Below are positions 17,587 to 24,960 of a DNA stretch of 30,010 bases, piece after piece. The notes beneath the pieces are model-generated. The model saw only the letters and a list, made by a program, of their open reading frames with translations. It did not search any database and was not told the origin of the DNA. The translations under genes were made by a program, and so were the position numbers. Location: positions 1-30,010 of IMG/VR virus record IMGVR_UViG_3300029908_000831; one strand, 5' to 3'. Every line of letters begins with the position of its first letter. The stretch's first letter is position 1. The stretch comes from a virus.

Positions 17587-18422
17587 CTATGCCCTCTTGA
17601 GCGAGGGCCAGCACTCGTCAAACAACTGCTCCGCGTCTGTGCGGCCCTGACTTGACAGGCTTGCAATGGTTCTGGTTCGTATCTTTTGTAGCTTTTCTGT
17701 CGTTGTGCAAGCGGGAAGTTGACCGATAACCTGCTTTATGAGTCGCTTGATTTCCAGGGTGTTCTCTCTGTATGGGTCCGGCTCTCGCACGAAGTCCATC
17801 GGTTCTATCAGGGGGGCATCTGTACTGGCACGGTTCACGTTGTAAATAGCCGCTGCAGTCAGAGCATTTGCATATCTATCCATCTTGAACTTGAGGTTAC
17901 GGCGTTTACAGAGCGCCTGAAATGTCAAGGGTGTTAAGTCTTCAAATTCCTCAATTGCCAGTCCCAGGTCATACCGGGCAATCGCCCATAAGTCCACCCA
18001 GGTCTGCGGCGGCTCTTCTAGGCGGTCGCCGGAGTCTCTACGTTTGGGCTGGCAGTTGCACCCGTTTCCTCTTCTTGCGCTTTCCTGTATGCCTCCACAA
18101 CGCCGGGAAACATGAGGTTGAATATCTCATCACTGAGCAGTCGTTGCGCTTGAGGGTTGAGCATATCCAGCACGTTGTCAAGAGTGACCTCCGGGTTATA
18201 GCGATGTAATCCGCCATGAACAACTTGAGGAAACTGCTTGCCGCTGGAGATGGACTTCCATGATTCAATCTTCTTGAGGTCAAGTCCAGTTGCATCTTCG
18301 ATGAGGGCTATAGACCTGTAGTCATAGCAGAGTCTCCACACTTTCTCGGTGCCATCCTCGTTGTCGATGACTAGCTTGAAATAGGGGGTGACGCAAGTCT
18401 TAATGATACTTTCGTTTTTCAT
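17587..18422 (-). CDS. Tail assembly chaperone G-T fusion made by -1 frameshift
   Basis: The long product joins frame G (18422 to 18042) to the -1 frame that runs to the TAG at 17587. G contributes 127 residues up to Asn of the CCA AAC codons, then the T part adds 151 residues beginning RRDSGDRLEEPPQTWVDL, giving 278 residues. The -1 relation of the two frames was checked from coordinates. The T part (EEFEDLTPLTFQALCKRR) is typical of tail assembly chaperone T domains. In lambda the G and G-T proteins coat the tape measure protein during tail assembly and are absent from the virion. A GTG at 17997 would give a stand-alone 136-residue T, but lacks a good ribosome binding site and the natural N-terminal part. 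Confidence 0.88.
18018..18422 (-). CDS. Tail assembly chaperone G (unshifted product)
   Basis: This 134-residue protein has the features of a lambda gpG-like chaperone. A small N-terminal beta domain (YFKLVIDNEDGTEKVWRLCYD) is followed by helices (IALIEDATGLDLKKIESW and LDNVLDMLNPQAQRLLSDEI). The tail is Glu/Ala/Thr-rich and ends ETPATA. It is the main product when ribosomes do not shift. The gene is downstream of the tail tube gene and upstream of the tape measure gene, the universal position for this pair. The ATG at 18422 follows CGGAGAAC, a fair ribosome binding site. In siphoviruses the G to G-T ratio matters for tail assembly. Confidence 0.9.
   Translation of the reverse strand: MKNESIIKTCVTPYFKLVIDNEDGTEKVWRLCYDYRSIALIEDATGLDLKKIESWKSISSGKQFPQVVHGGLHRYNPEVTLDNVLDMLNPQAQRLLSDEIFNLMFPGVVEAYRKAQEEETGATASPNVETPATA
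18042..18048 (-). promoter_or_regulatory. -1 programmed ribosomal frameshift site, C CCA AAC
   Basis: On the minus strand the heptamer CCCAAAC is placed as C CCA AAC in the G frame, the X XXY YYZ form required for tandem -1 slippage. It lies seven codons before the G stop. The -1 frame is open from here through the T domain. A weak 5-bp stem (CGGCG with CGCCG) can form downstream of the heptamer around the G stop codon and might stimulate shifting. Confidence 0.85.
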
Positions 18423-18443
18423 AGTTCTCCGTTATGAGACGGC

Positions 18444-18486
18444 GGGAGCGTTAGCTCCCACCATCAAACACCATCCGGGGTGGTGT
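18444..18486 (-). other. Two hairpins between tail tube and chaperone genes
   Basis: The 67-base gap after the tail tube stop holds two inverted repeats. One is a 6-bp stem ACACCA/TGGTGT (18468-18486) with a 7-base loop, followed on the minus strand by TTGATGG. The other is a perfect 6-bp stem GGGAGC/GCTCCC (18444-18459) with a 4-base loop. Neither has a long T-run. They could act as partial terminators or mRNA-stabilising structures that lower expression after the abundant tail tube protein. Confidence 0.55.
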
Positions 18487-18489
18487 CTA

Positions 18490-18930
18490 TTAGGCTCCAG
18501 TTGTTACGATGGTCCACGGGCCGGTCAGTTTCACCTTGTAATCAATCGTGGCGGGTTTGTCGAGCGGTAGAGCTATTGTTGCTGATTCGACAATGCCGCT
18601 GAAATTCTTGCCGCCGAGAGAAAGAGGGTACGCAATCTCAAAGGGAACAGCAGCGCCAGCAAAGCGGATAGCTTCTAGGGCTACCTGAGAGGTTTCTCCG
18701 GGGCTGTAAAGGCACTTAATATCGCACGTGCCGGGTTCCTGAGTTCCACCGATATAGGTGTCTACACCGGAAGTAGTGAGCATATTGGTGGTTTTCTCTG
18801 TGGAAACCTTGTCTCCGCTAAATGAAACTGATGTGACGCCATTAAGTACGGTGAAAACTGTGGGCGTTGCTACTGTTGCGAATTGTACGGTGGTGCCAAG
18901 CCCAACGATGGGCGCGAATGTAGTTGGCAT
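18490..18930 (-). CDS. Major tail tube protein
   Basis: This 146-residue protein is beta-rich and short. Its pattern (VGLGTTVQFAT, then TSVSFSGDKVSTEKTTNMLTTSG, then EPGTCDIKCLY and DKPATIDYKVKLTGPW) is typical of small siphovirus tail tube subunits, which polymerise around the tape measure. It lies between the connector genes and the chaperone pair, the standard place for the tail tube gene. A ribosome binding site AAAGAG lies about 7 bases before the ATG. The length is normal for the compact tail tube families of HK97-like phages. Hairpins follow its stop codon. Confidence 0.85.
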   Translation of the reverse strand: MPTTFAPIVGLGTTVQFATVATPTVFTVLNGVTSVSFSGDKVSTEKTTNMLTTSGVDTYIGGTQEPGTCDIKCLYSPGETSQVALEAIRFAGAAVPFEIAYPLSLGGKNFSGIVESATIALPLDKPATIDYKVKLTGPWTIVTTGA

Positions 18931-18962
18931 GAGTTACTCTTTCTGCCTTTTTGGGCTGTTAG

Positions 18963-19214
18963 CTATTGTTGTACTTGAGATATTGCTTCCCTAACCTCTA
19001 TGGGTATGTCGCTGTGACTAACCCTTGTAAACCGATGATTACTTTTCTTTCCCCCGGTGCTTGCTCTCTTTGTAGGCATCGTTCGATGACTTTTGCAGTC
19101 GTTCTGAACTCTCTTTTGCTCTGCTGTCTCTTGCGTCGTTTTCTCTATGTGCGGCGTTGCGGTCTCTGCGGAGCCGGGAAGGTGACACTCTGCCAGTCTC
19201 CCGGTCATTGTCAT
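18963..19214 (-). CDS. Possible small protein overlapping the end of the gp10-like gene in the +1 frame
   Basis: An open frame from an ATG at 19214 to a stop at 18963 encodes about 83 residues. Most of it overlaps the gp10-like gene out of frame. It is Thr, Arg and Lys-rich, and ends RVSHSDIPIEVREAISQVQQ, which looks like a real amphipathic helix. It would shorten the gap before the tail tube gene from 108 to 32 bases, more in line with the compact layout elsewhere. No strong ribosome binding site is seen. It might be a separate gene, the true end of gp10 after a frameshift, or chance. Confidence 0.3.
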   Translation of the reverse strand: MTMTGRLAECHLPGSAETATPHIEKTTQETAEQKRVQNDCKSHRTMPTKRASTGGKKSNHRFTRVSHSDIPIEVREAISQVQQ

Positions 19215-19641
19215 CGTTCTCAATCATGGCCTCAGACTGATCTCTAGCGACCAGCTTGGCGTATAGTTCGTTAATGCCCAGCATGAACACGTCAAGGACG
19301 CGCTCTTGACAGTCTGACCACGCCTGGCCCATCCAGTGACGCCCCGCGATATGGCTCGTGCCGAACTCCTGCCACATGCCCCACGGCACGTGCTTATTAG
19401 GACCAACCGAGGTGATTAGTGCCTCTCCGCCATCCTCTGCCGTGCCCCACTGGTTGCGGTACACGATTGAGTCCCTCAGCGTCCCGACCTCTGTCGGAGC
19501 CGTGCTCTGCATTGCCTCAACTATTACTTGAGCGGCAGGTTTTGCACACTTGACGAGGTAAGACCTTGCGGCCTTGGGCGCGATCTGGGTAAGCATCTCG
19601 CTCAATTCTTTTAGCCCCGTAATTTCTATGGTCTTACCCAT
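19039..19641 (-). CDS. HK97 gp10-like head-tail/tail joining protein with charged C-terminal extension
   Basis: This 200-residue protein has the HK97 gp10 family layout: N-terminal EITGLKELSEMLTQIAPKAA helix, then IVEAMQSTAPTEVGTLRDSI, and the signature VPWGMWQEFGTSHIAGRHW. These small proteins sit at the head-tail interface. The family normally ends near residue 140. Here about 60 more residues follow that are extremely rich in Arg, Glu, Asp, Lys and Ser (from ENDDNDRETGR to HRGKEK) and look disordered. This extension overlaps another open frame that ends at 18963, so the true C terminus is uncertain. The start overlaps the end of the tail completion gene by 8 bases. Confidence 0.85.
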   Translation of the reverse strand: MGKTIEITGLKELSEMLTQIAPKAARSYLVKCAKPAAQVIVEAMQSTAPTEVGTLRDSIVYRNQWGTAEDGGEALITSVGPNKHVPWGMWQEFGTSHIAGRHWMGQAWSDCQERVLDVFMLGINELYAKLVARDQSEAMIENDDNDRETGRVSPSRLRRDRNAAHRENDARDSRAKESSERLQKSSNDAYKESKHRGKEK

Positions 19642-20032
19642 TGGTATGTATAACCTTAAGAGTCACAGAGCAACGGTATAAACGAGTGTCGTCCTCGAAC
19701 ATGTCCGGGATAGACTGAACGTCAGTAAAGAGCACATTCGTCCCATCAGGCAGCGTACCCACATACAAATCGAACAGTTCGTGAATGGCTTGAATCGCAT
19801 AAGCGGCATCGTGATATGTCAAACCCCACGTCGAGACATCCACCAAGGATTCGGTCGCCAGAATCGACTTTGCACCAACATCGACTCCGGCATACTTGCT
19901 GTTGACGACGGTGTAAGTGACAGCAGGGACGGTGAAGTTTAGAGGCAACACAGCTTGCATTACCCGATTGCCGACTATTGCTGACAGCGCCGGGGCATTG
20001 ACCATGGCTTGATAAAGTCCCTCGTATAGCAT
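19634..20032 (-). CDS. DUF3168-like tail completion protein
   Basis: This 132-residue protein fits the tail completion/tail terminator family (DUF3168). It starts MLYEGLYQAMVNAPALSAIVGNRV, has FTVPAVTYTVVN, and ends with DMFEDDTRLYRCSVTLKVIH, the usual strand pattern of this fold. Such proteins cap the tail tube and join it to the head connector. In this phage it lies between head closure and gp10-like genes, though the order of the two small proteins varies among phages. The start follows the previous stop immediately (TAAATG) and the end overlaps the next gene by 8 bases. Confidence 0.8.
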   Translation of the reverse strand: MLYEGLYQAMVNAPALSAIVGNRVMQAVLPLNFTVPAVTYTVVNSKYAGVDVGAKSILATESLVDVSTWGLTYHDAAYAIQAIHELFDLYVGTLPDGTNVLFTDVQSIPDMFEDDTRLYRCSVTLKVIHTNG

Positions 20033-20389
20033 TTATGCCGCCACCTCGTTTAACACATAAGCTATGATTTGCAATTCGCGGTGCCGGAAATCCTTATCGA
20101 GCAAAGCCTGTATTACAAACGTCGTGCCTTCGCACACAATGCGGTCTGCAACTGAAATAGTCACTGAGGGGGTGTAGCGAATTACGATGTTATATGCAGA
20201 CTGTGCGAGAAACTCCCCAGTGTTGTACAGCAGTTCACCACGGAGAACATCTATAGAACCCCACAGTGTCGCATAAGTAGTCCACGTGGTCAGCTCACCG
20301 CCAGCGTTAGGCGTACCGCCTAGCTGCTGAAAGCAAAGCCTTTTGTTGAGCTTTCCGCCCGGTGTAACCGCTGGATACGTCTTGGCCAT
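20033..20389 (-). CDS. Head closure (head-tail joining) protein, SPP1 gp16-like
   Basis: This 118-residue protein is of the phage head-tail joining family: PGGKLNKRLCFQQL near the N terminus, WTTYATLWGSIDVLRGELL in the middle, then FVIQALLDKDFRHRELQIIAYVL at the end. The beta-barrel of this family sits below the adaptor ring and closes the filled head. The ATG overlaps the adaptor stop by one base (TAATG), a sign of translational coupling and of equal dosage with the adaptor. Its size matches the family. Confidence 0.85.
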   Translation of the reverse strand: MAKTYPAVTPGGKLNKRLCFQQLGGTPNAGGELTTWTTYATLWGSIDVLRGELLYNTGEFLAQSAYNIVIRYTPSVTISVADRIVCEGTTFVIQALLDKDFRHRELQIIAYVLNEVAA

Positions 20390-21033
20390 TAGCGGAGATA
20401 CCCCACTGGTTGAGACTTATAGCCTTTGAGGAGTAGCGAAGCTGCGTTATTTGTAGTCATTGAGTCGCCGCGATTCTCCCACCAGTCGGTGATGAGCAAG
20501 CGCATTGCAACCAGAATTGTCTCCGGCACGAACGTGTCATACCCGGCGACAAATTGAATCTGCACAGCGTTGCGAATTGTCCAGTTGAACGGCCAGTAGT
20601 AATTGCTGACCGGGTAAATGCAACCGGGGTTGGATGCGGTGTCAACGGTGTATAGTGATGGGTCAAGCGTCTGGTATGTGCCGCCGTATGAGGGCATGTA
20701 CTGCACGGACGTTATCGACTGCAATGGAGCTTTAGGGATTCTCAGAACCTGATTCTCTGACCACCAGTTCTGGAATCTGTTGATGGTGTTTCTGGCCGGA
20801 CCAGTATTCTCCTGCCAGCCATACGGAAAGGAGTCCAGCCAGTATGTCCAATTGCTTGTAATCAGAGAACGGCCAGTAATTGTCTCCGCTCTCTCACGGG
20901 CAGCAGTGATCAGACCCGTAATGAGCGTGTCATCGGTCGTGTCGGTCGTGTCGATTTTCAGGAAGTTCTTTACGTCAGCAAGAGCCAGAGGTTCACTGCC
21001 CGTGTTTGAATTCCATTGTAAGGATATGGACAT
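20389..21033 (-). CDS. Head-tail connector (adaptor) protein, gp6-like
   Basis: This 214-residue protein matches the gp6-like/HK97 adaptor family. It begins with SEPLALADVKNFLKIDTTDTTDDTLITGLITAARERAE (in parts), the typical start of a helical connector subunit, followed by TGRSLITSNWTYWLDSFP. A beta-rich insertion and AMRLLITDWWENRGD near the end are also usual. Twelve copies bind under the portal and provide the platform for the head closure protein. It follows a 63-residue gene directly (TAAATG) and overlaps the next start by one base. Confidence 0.88.
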   Translation of the reverse strand: MSISLQWNSNTGSEPLALADVKNFLKIDTTDTTDDTLITGLITAARERAETITGRSLITSNWTYWLDSFPYGWQENTGPARNTINRFQNWWSENQVLRIPKAPLQSITSVQYMPSYGGTYQTLDPSLYTVDTASNPGCIYPVSNYYWPFNWTIRNAVQIQFVAGYDTFVPETILVAMRLLITDWWENRGDSMTTNNAASLLLKGYKSQPVGYLR

Positions 21034-21225
21034 TTATAGCCTCTTGGTTTTACGCACGGCCTTTTCATAGGGCGGCTTCGTTGCGGTCTCTACTACTGGT
21101 GTGACCGTCACAGCCAGACCAGCAGCTAACCACTCGGCGGCAATCTCGTCGGGCACGTCCACGACAGAGCCGCGAATCATCATCGTTGGGATGTACAGAA
21201 ATGACTGGGTGAGTTTAATTAGCAT
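21034..21225 (-). CDS. Small phage protein of unknown function between capsid and connector genes
   Basis: This gene encodes 63 residues. The segment GSVVDVPDEIAAEWLAAGLAV resembles a small phage module found in many head regions, where an acidic, Ala-rich helix follows a short beta strand. The C terminus is basic (KAVRKTKRL). It sits between the capsid hairpin and the adaptor gene, with its stop directly before the adaptor ATG. A minor head or decoration role is plausible from place only. Confidence 0.7.
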   Translation of the reverse strand: MLIKLTQSFLYIPTMMIRGSVVDVPDEIAAEWLAAGLAVTVTPVVETATKPPYEKAVRKTKRL

Positions 21226-21240
21226 GGATTCCTTGGTTAT

Positions 21241-21263
21241 GGGGGCTGGGTTGAGCAGCCCCC
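21241..21263 (-). other. GC-rich hairpin after the major capsid gene
   Basis: A perfect 8-bp inverted repeat (GGGGGCTG / CAGCCCCC) with a 7-base loop lies 10 bases after the capsid stop codon. No T-run follows on the transcribed minus strand (ATAACCAAGG), so it is more likely a partial terminator or a 3' mRNA-stabilising stem than a full terminator. Confidence 0.65.
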
Positions 21264-21272
21264 GGTTATGGT

Positions 21273-22433
21273 TTAGGCGTGGACGGTGAGGGACAGGACC
21301 GGAGGCATCCCAGCGTTAAGGACAACACCACCCGCACGGGCAAAGGCCACGTAAGCGACCTGATTCTGTGCCATGTAGAGTTGGTCAAGGAACTTGACGC
21401 GGATGCCGGGGTTTACCTCGCGGAGCATATAACCCTGTTTGAAATCGCCGAACTGCATAGCAACGGCAGAGGCCGCTACGTTGGGCAGGTACTGGTTAAT
21501 CTTGACTGGGTAGCCCAAGATTCCACCGGCGTAACCTGTGGTGGGAGCATCAGTGTACGGAGTGAAGATTGGACGACCGTTGTTGTCGAGAATCTCCAGT
21601 ACATAGCCCATCGTGGCCGTGTTGAAGGCCAAGCAAGCATCAGCCGTATACGCCGGGTCAAGCGTGGTGATAAGGCTGATAATGTCCTTGTAAGTGACCG
21701 TGCCTGATGCGCCACTCGTGACACCAGCAGTGATGGAAGTCAAGCCAGCGATGTTGGAGCCGTTGCCGGTCGTAATCCACTGAGACACATTGCGGATGTA
21801 GCGGGTATAAATGTCCGAAACTACCTGAGCCTGAATGTCGAACGCAGCATCCGTAATCAAGCTGTTATCCAGTAAGAGCGGGTTGAAGCGCAGGTCATCA
21901 ATCGAGATGGTGGGACCGGCAGATACAGTCGGGTCGGTCGTAGTCAGACCGGCAGAGTTGAGTACCCAGGCGTTTGACAGGTCATTCCAGTAAGGGACTT
22001 TCACGGGAGCGCCGGTCTCGGTTGCCATCTTGCCAACGAGGTCATAAATCTGCCCCGGAGACTTCTTGGCGACCACAGGCTGTGCGACAAAGGTTGGAAT
22101 CAGGATGCCATCAGCGGACACCTGAAGTTCACGAGTTTCAATCTTGCCGGTACGAAGGTAGTTGCGGAATGCCTTGCCGGTTGCTTCTTGGTCTACGGCA
22201 TCCGAAGAGCCGGTATTAGAAAGATTCAACGCCTTGGCGCGAGTCTCTTCGGTGCGCTGCTCTTCGGCCTCAAAAGACTGAATCAGAGAATCCAGACCCT
22301 TGGCATCGGCCAGCATGGCTTCCACCTTGGTGCGTAGCTCGGTGGTAAACAGCTTCATGTCTGAGGGCACCAGTGCGTTTGCGTCAGCTACCAACTTGGC
22401 ACGCTGTTCGCGGAGTACAATTGCTTTGCTCAT
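21273..22433 (-). CDS. Major capsid protein, HK97 fold
   Basis: This 386-residue protein has the layout of HK97 gp5. Residues 1 to about 95 are charged and helical (KLFTTELRTKVEAMLADAKG), the expected scaffolding-like delta domain that the prohead protease removes. Then come the N-arm and shell domain (LQVSADGILIPTFVAQPVV, GQIYDLVGKMATETGAPVKVP, TTGNGSNIAGLTS, CLAFNTATMGYVLEIL and the terminal PGIRVKFLDQLYMAQNQVAYVAFARAGG). It follows portal and protease genes in the canonical order. A 132-base gap lies upstream of its start, and the ribosome binding site there is weak. A stem-loop follows its stop. Confidence 0.95.
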   Translation of the reverse strand: MSKAIVLREQRAKLVADANALVPSDMKLFTTELRTKVEAMLADAKGLDSLIQSFEAEEQRTEETRAKALNLSNTGSSDAVDQEATGKAFRNYLRTGKIETRELQVSADGILIPTFVAQPVVAKKSPGQIYDLVGKMATETGAPVKVPYWNDLSNAWVLNSAGLTTTDPTVSAGPTISIDDLRFNPLLLDNSLITDAAFDIQAQVVSDIYTRYIRNVSQWITTGNGSNIAGLTSITAGVTSGASGTVTYKDIISLITTLDPAYTADACLAFNTATMGYVLEILDNNGRPIFTPYTDAPTTGYAGGILGYPVKINQYLPNVAASAVAMQFGDFKQGYMLREVNPGIRVKFLDQLYMAQNQVAYVAFARAGGVVLNAGMPPVLSLTVHA

Positions 22434-22482
22434 TATGTAAAACTCAATAGGGGTTGCCTATTCACTGCGTTGTTGCTTTACG

Positions 22483-22499
22483 GCTTGCGGCGTGCAAGC
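22483..22499 (-). other. Hairpin in the leader before the capsid gene
   Basis: The 132-base gap 22434-22565 between protease and capsid contains a perfect 6-bp stem GCTTGC/GCAAGC with a 5-base loop. No convincing sigma-70 promoter is visible in the gap. The hairpin may shape the capsid mRNA leader. Confidence 0.4.
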
Positions 22500-22565
22500 T
22501 CTGGCGGGTTGTTGTTATCTCGCTTGCCCATTCAAGGGCCGCACTTGGCAGCGAAGTATATTGTG

Positions 22566-23273
22566 TTAAAACTCTTTAGCGACTTCTAAAGCCAGCATGA
22601 TAGCTCTTATATTTTGGCAATCACAGTTAGGGTCATTGCAATCTTCATTGCTGCAAATGGCGCAAGCATCAGCTTGGCACTGCTCACAATCACACTGGCA
22701 GTCACCCTCTGCATTGTCATCGAGGGCCACGTCCGGGATGTCCGGGTTATCACGAGTTTCAGGGATGGTGATTTCCCCATCGGGAAACATACTCCGCAAT
22801 TGAGCCGAGGGGCTTGAATAGGCGGGGAAGGTGACACCGACTGAGACTTCATAAAGTTCTGTATCCTTGACCGTGCGAATGTTTCTGCCTTCGGCGTCAG
22901 CAGTCCAGGAGTCGGCAACGGTGCAGAATCCGAAAGAGCAGCCTGTTACATCACCCCGGCTAACGCTGATCTTCAGATCTCGTGCCGCCGTGGTGTCGGG
23001 TAGATCGCACTCGAAGGCCAGTCCCTTGTTATCTTCATGAAGCCGCAGCGTGCCACTCGCCGTATTGCCAAGGCAATGGTCGGTGTTGTGATTAGCCAAA
23101 GCACGGATGGCTGTACCGGCTGTCAATGAAGACGAGAAGCAACCAGGAGACAGCATTTCGCGGAATCCGCCCAGGTCTTCCGACAAGGAATTGAATCGTG
23201 CGATGTACCCCGTAAGGATGTTGCCAGTGGTTTGCAAATCCGATGTAGTTGACCTAATTTCGCGTTTCTTCAT
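22566..23273 (-). CDS. HK97-type prohead protease with cysteine-rich acidic C-terminal tail
   Basis: This 235-residue protein is an HK97-like prohead serine protease. GYIARFNSLSEDLGGFRE and LSPGCF are the typical N-terminal part; ALANHNTD holds the catalytic His62; VTGCSFGF holds the nucleophile Ser113; LYEVSVGVTFPAYSSP holds the probable third residue Glu142. It matures the capsid by removing the delta domain and then digests itself. Unusually, residues 192-219 carry nine cysteines (CQCDCEQC, CAIC, C, CDC) among Asp and Glu, then the protein ends in a short helix. That tail has the look of a metal-binding element. The start overlaps the portal end by 20 bases. Confidence 0.92.
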   Translation of the reverse strand: MKKREIRSTTSDLQTTGNILTGYIARFNSLSEDLGGFREMLSPGCFSSSLTAGTAIRALANHNTDHCLGNTASGTLRLHEDNKGLAFECDLPDTTAARDLKISVSRGDVTGCSFGFCTVADSWTADAEGRNIRTVKDTELYEVSVGVTFPAYSSPSAQLRSMFPDGEITIPETRDNPDIPDVALDDNAEGDCQCDCEQCQADACAICSNEDCNDPNCDCQNIRAIMLALEVAKEF

Positions 23274-24948
23274 CTGTAATGTCCTTCAACTTTTCTTTAG
23301 CTCTAATTTCGGCGGCGTCTTCTTCAATAGCGAAGACAAGACTTTTCAATAACTTTCTGAATTCGGCGTCGGCGGTTGTCTTGCCGATCCTGGTCTCAAG
23401 GCCGGTGAGGTATTTATCAATTGCCTTTTGTTCGGATGGACCGGCCATATTGCCGATTCTGAAATATGCACCGGCTGCGTTACAGACCGGCGTCAATGTC
23501 TGAGCTATCGCGGCTGTATCTTTCCTGCTGCGACTCTGGAGTCTGCTGTATGCATCATTGAAGAGAGGCTCAAGCACAGACCTTGGCTGCTGTTTCTGAA
23601 CCTGCTGTATCATCTGCGTTGCTTTTGCTGCTTGCACAGTCTCAGGGTCGTTGTTGTCAGCGTCAGTCTTTTCATCCGGGCTGGTATCAGTGGGGTCGGT
23701 GTCTGTCTCTTCCGGCACTGAATCCTGCGCAGCATCGACATAGTTTAACGGACGAATATATACGTCACCGCCCTCGACAGACTCCATGCCCAACTGCTCC
23801 CTGATGTCGTTGGCCGACAGCCAGCCGCCCATTCTGCCCGCAGTTTGCTTGGCTGTGAGTGTCAGTGTGTCTGCTGCTAGAAGTCCATCCAAGTAGTGGC
23901 GGAGGGTGTACTGGTTAGCCGCACGACCCACCGAGGGGAGCAACTTATATTGAAATTCTTGCTGAATCTTAGTCAGCCACGGTTGCAATGAGTATGAAAG
24001 AAACTCTCTGTTCTGCGCTTCCACCGTCGACTTAAGAATTTTCTCTGTGGACCCCACCATGTAACCGGGCACGCGCATAAATGCAGCTATTTCGTCTCGC
24101 GTGTACTTGGATGTGGTCGTATACTCGGCAAGTGCATTATCGTCTGTCTCGACCGGGACAATCTTTACACCGTTTGGAAGATTGGCAACCCGCCATGCAT
24201 TTGCACCCGTGGATAGCGCCTCTACATCAAGACGCATTTCTGTCATTTCTTCAGGCGTTAAGTCATGGTCAGCTTGCAAAAAGAAGCTATTACGCGCCCC
24301 ATTAGCGTAGAATCGAGCGCCAAAACGAGCGGCTACCATTGCTAAACCGATGCACTGACGAGCCATCCTGATAAAAGCCGTTCCTTGCAAACCATCGAAG
24401 GAGAAGCCAACAATGTGAAGCATATCCTCAGACTTGATCGTTGCAGGTAATCCATCGGCGGTATCGGTTGTCTCAAAAGTGAGCAGGCCATTCTTACGAA
24501 CCGGCTTTGTCTTCCAGGGGCACAGCGGCCACAGTGCTACAGGCCGCGCTCCGCTTGAATCGCGTTCAATCTTGGCGTATGCATTCGACCAACCGGCTGC
24601 TGCTGTCATGAGCGTTTGAAAGAACACCGTTGCGGACATTTGCGGGTTGGGCCGCTCGGTAAGCAGATAGTAGAGATAATGGTCAGGCGCCGGACGCTGC
24701 CCGCGTGGCATCTTCTCATACACACGCAGGGGCAAGGAACCAATCGACTCTGAAAGAATACGGACGCAGGTAAGGTACGTGGGAACTTCAAACGCTGTGC
24801 GCTCATTGACAGATTCATTACTATCGGTGAATGTCCCCATTCCAAGAGCGGTAAGTCCAGCGGCAAGTGAGACCCCAGATTGGTTAAGGTTCACGCCGTC
24901 ACGCTTTTCGAGCGGGAAGCTAAGATTAAGACTAATCAATTCGTTCAT
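23254..24948 (-). CDS. HK97-type portal protein with C-terminal extension
   Basis: This 564-residue protein matches the HK97-like portal family: FEVPTYLTCVRILSESIGSLPLRVYE near the N terminus, LLTERPNPQMSATVFFQTLM, then RFGARFYANGARNSFFLQADHDL, SKYTRDEIAAFMRVPGYMVG and FLSYSLQPWLTKIQQEFQYKLL (quoted in parts). The first ~400 residues are the portal ring. About 150 more follow: a disordered Asp/Thr/Pro linker (ETDTDPTDTSPDEKTDADN) and a helical domain. Such extensions occur in some portals, where they may scaffold assembly or bind the protease. Twelve copies form the DNA gate. The gene starts 12 bases after the large terminase stop. Confidence 0.94.
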   Translation of the reverse strand: MNELISLNLSFPLEKRDGVNLNQSGVSLAAGLTALGMGTFTDSNESVNERTAFEVPTYLTCVRILSESIGSLPLRVYEKMPRGQRPAPDHYLYYLLTERPNPQMSATVFFQTLMTAAAGWSNAYAKIERDSSGARPVALWPLCPWKTKPVRKNGLLTFETTDTADGLPATIKSEDMLHIVGFSFDGLQGTAFIRMARQCIGLAMVAARFGARFYANGARNSFFLQADHDLTPEEMTEMRLDVEALSTGANAWRVANLPNGVKIVPVETDDNALAEYTTTSKYTRDEIAAFMRVPGYMVGSTEKILKSTVEAQNREFLSYSLQPWLTKIQQEFQYKLLPSVGRAANQYTLRHYLDGLLAADTLTLTAKQTAGRMGGWLSANDIREQLGMESVEGGDVYIRPLNYVDAAQDSVPEETDTDPTDTSPDEKTDADNNDPETVQAAKATQMIQQVQKQQPRSVLEPLFNDAYSRLQSRSRKDTAAIAQTLTPVCNAAGAYFRIGNMAGPSEQKAIDKYLTGLETRIGKTTADAEFRKLLKSLVFAIEEDAAEIRAKEKLKDITDEETRN

Positions 24949-24960
24949 TCATGCCGCCGT

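Noticed and set aside
17587-17997. Stand-alone chaperone T gene from a GTG at 17997
   Set aside because: The -1 frame continues upstream to a slippery heptamer, so the frameshift product explains it better.
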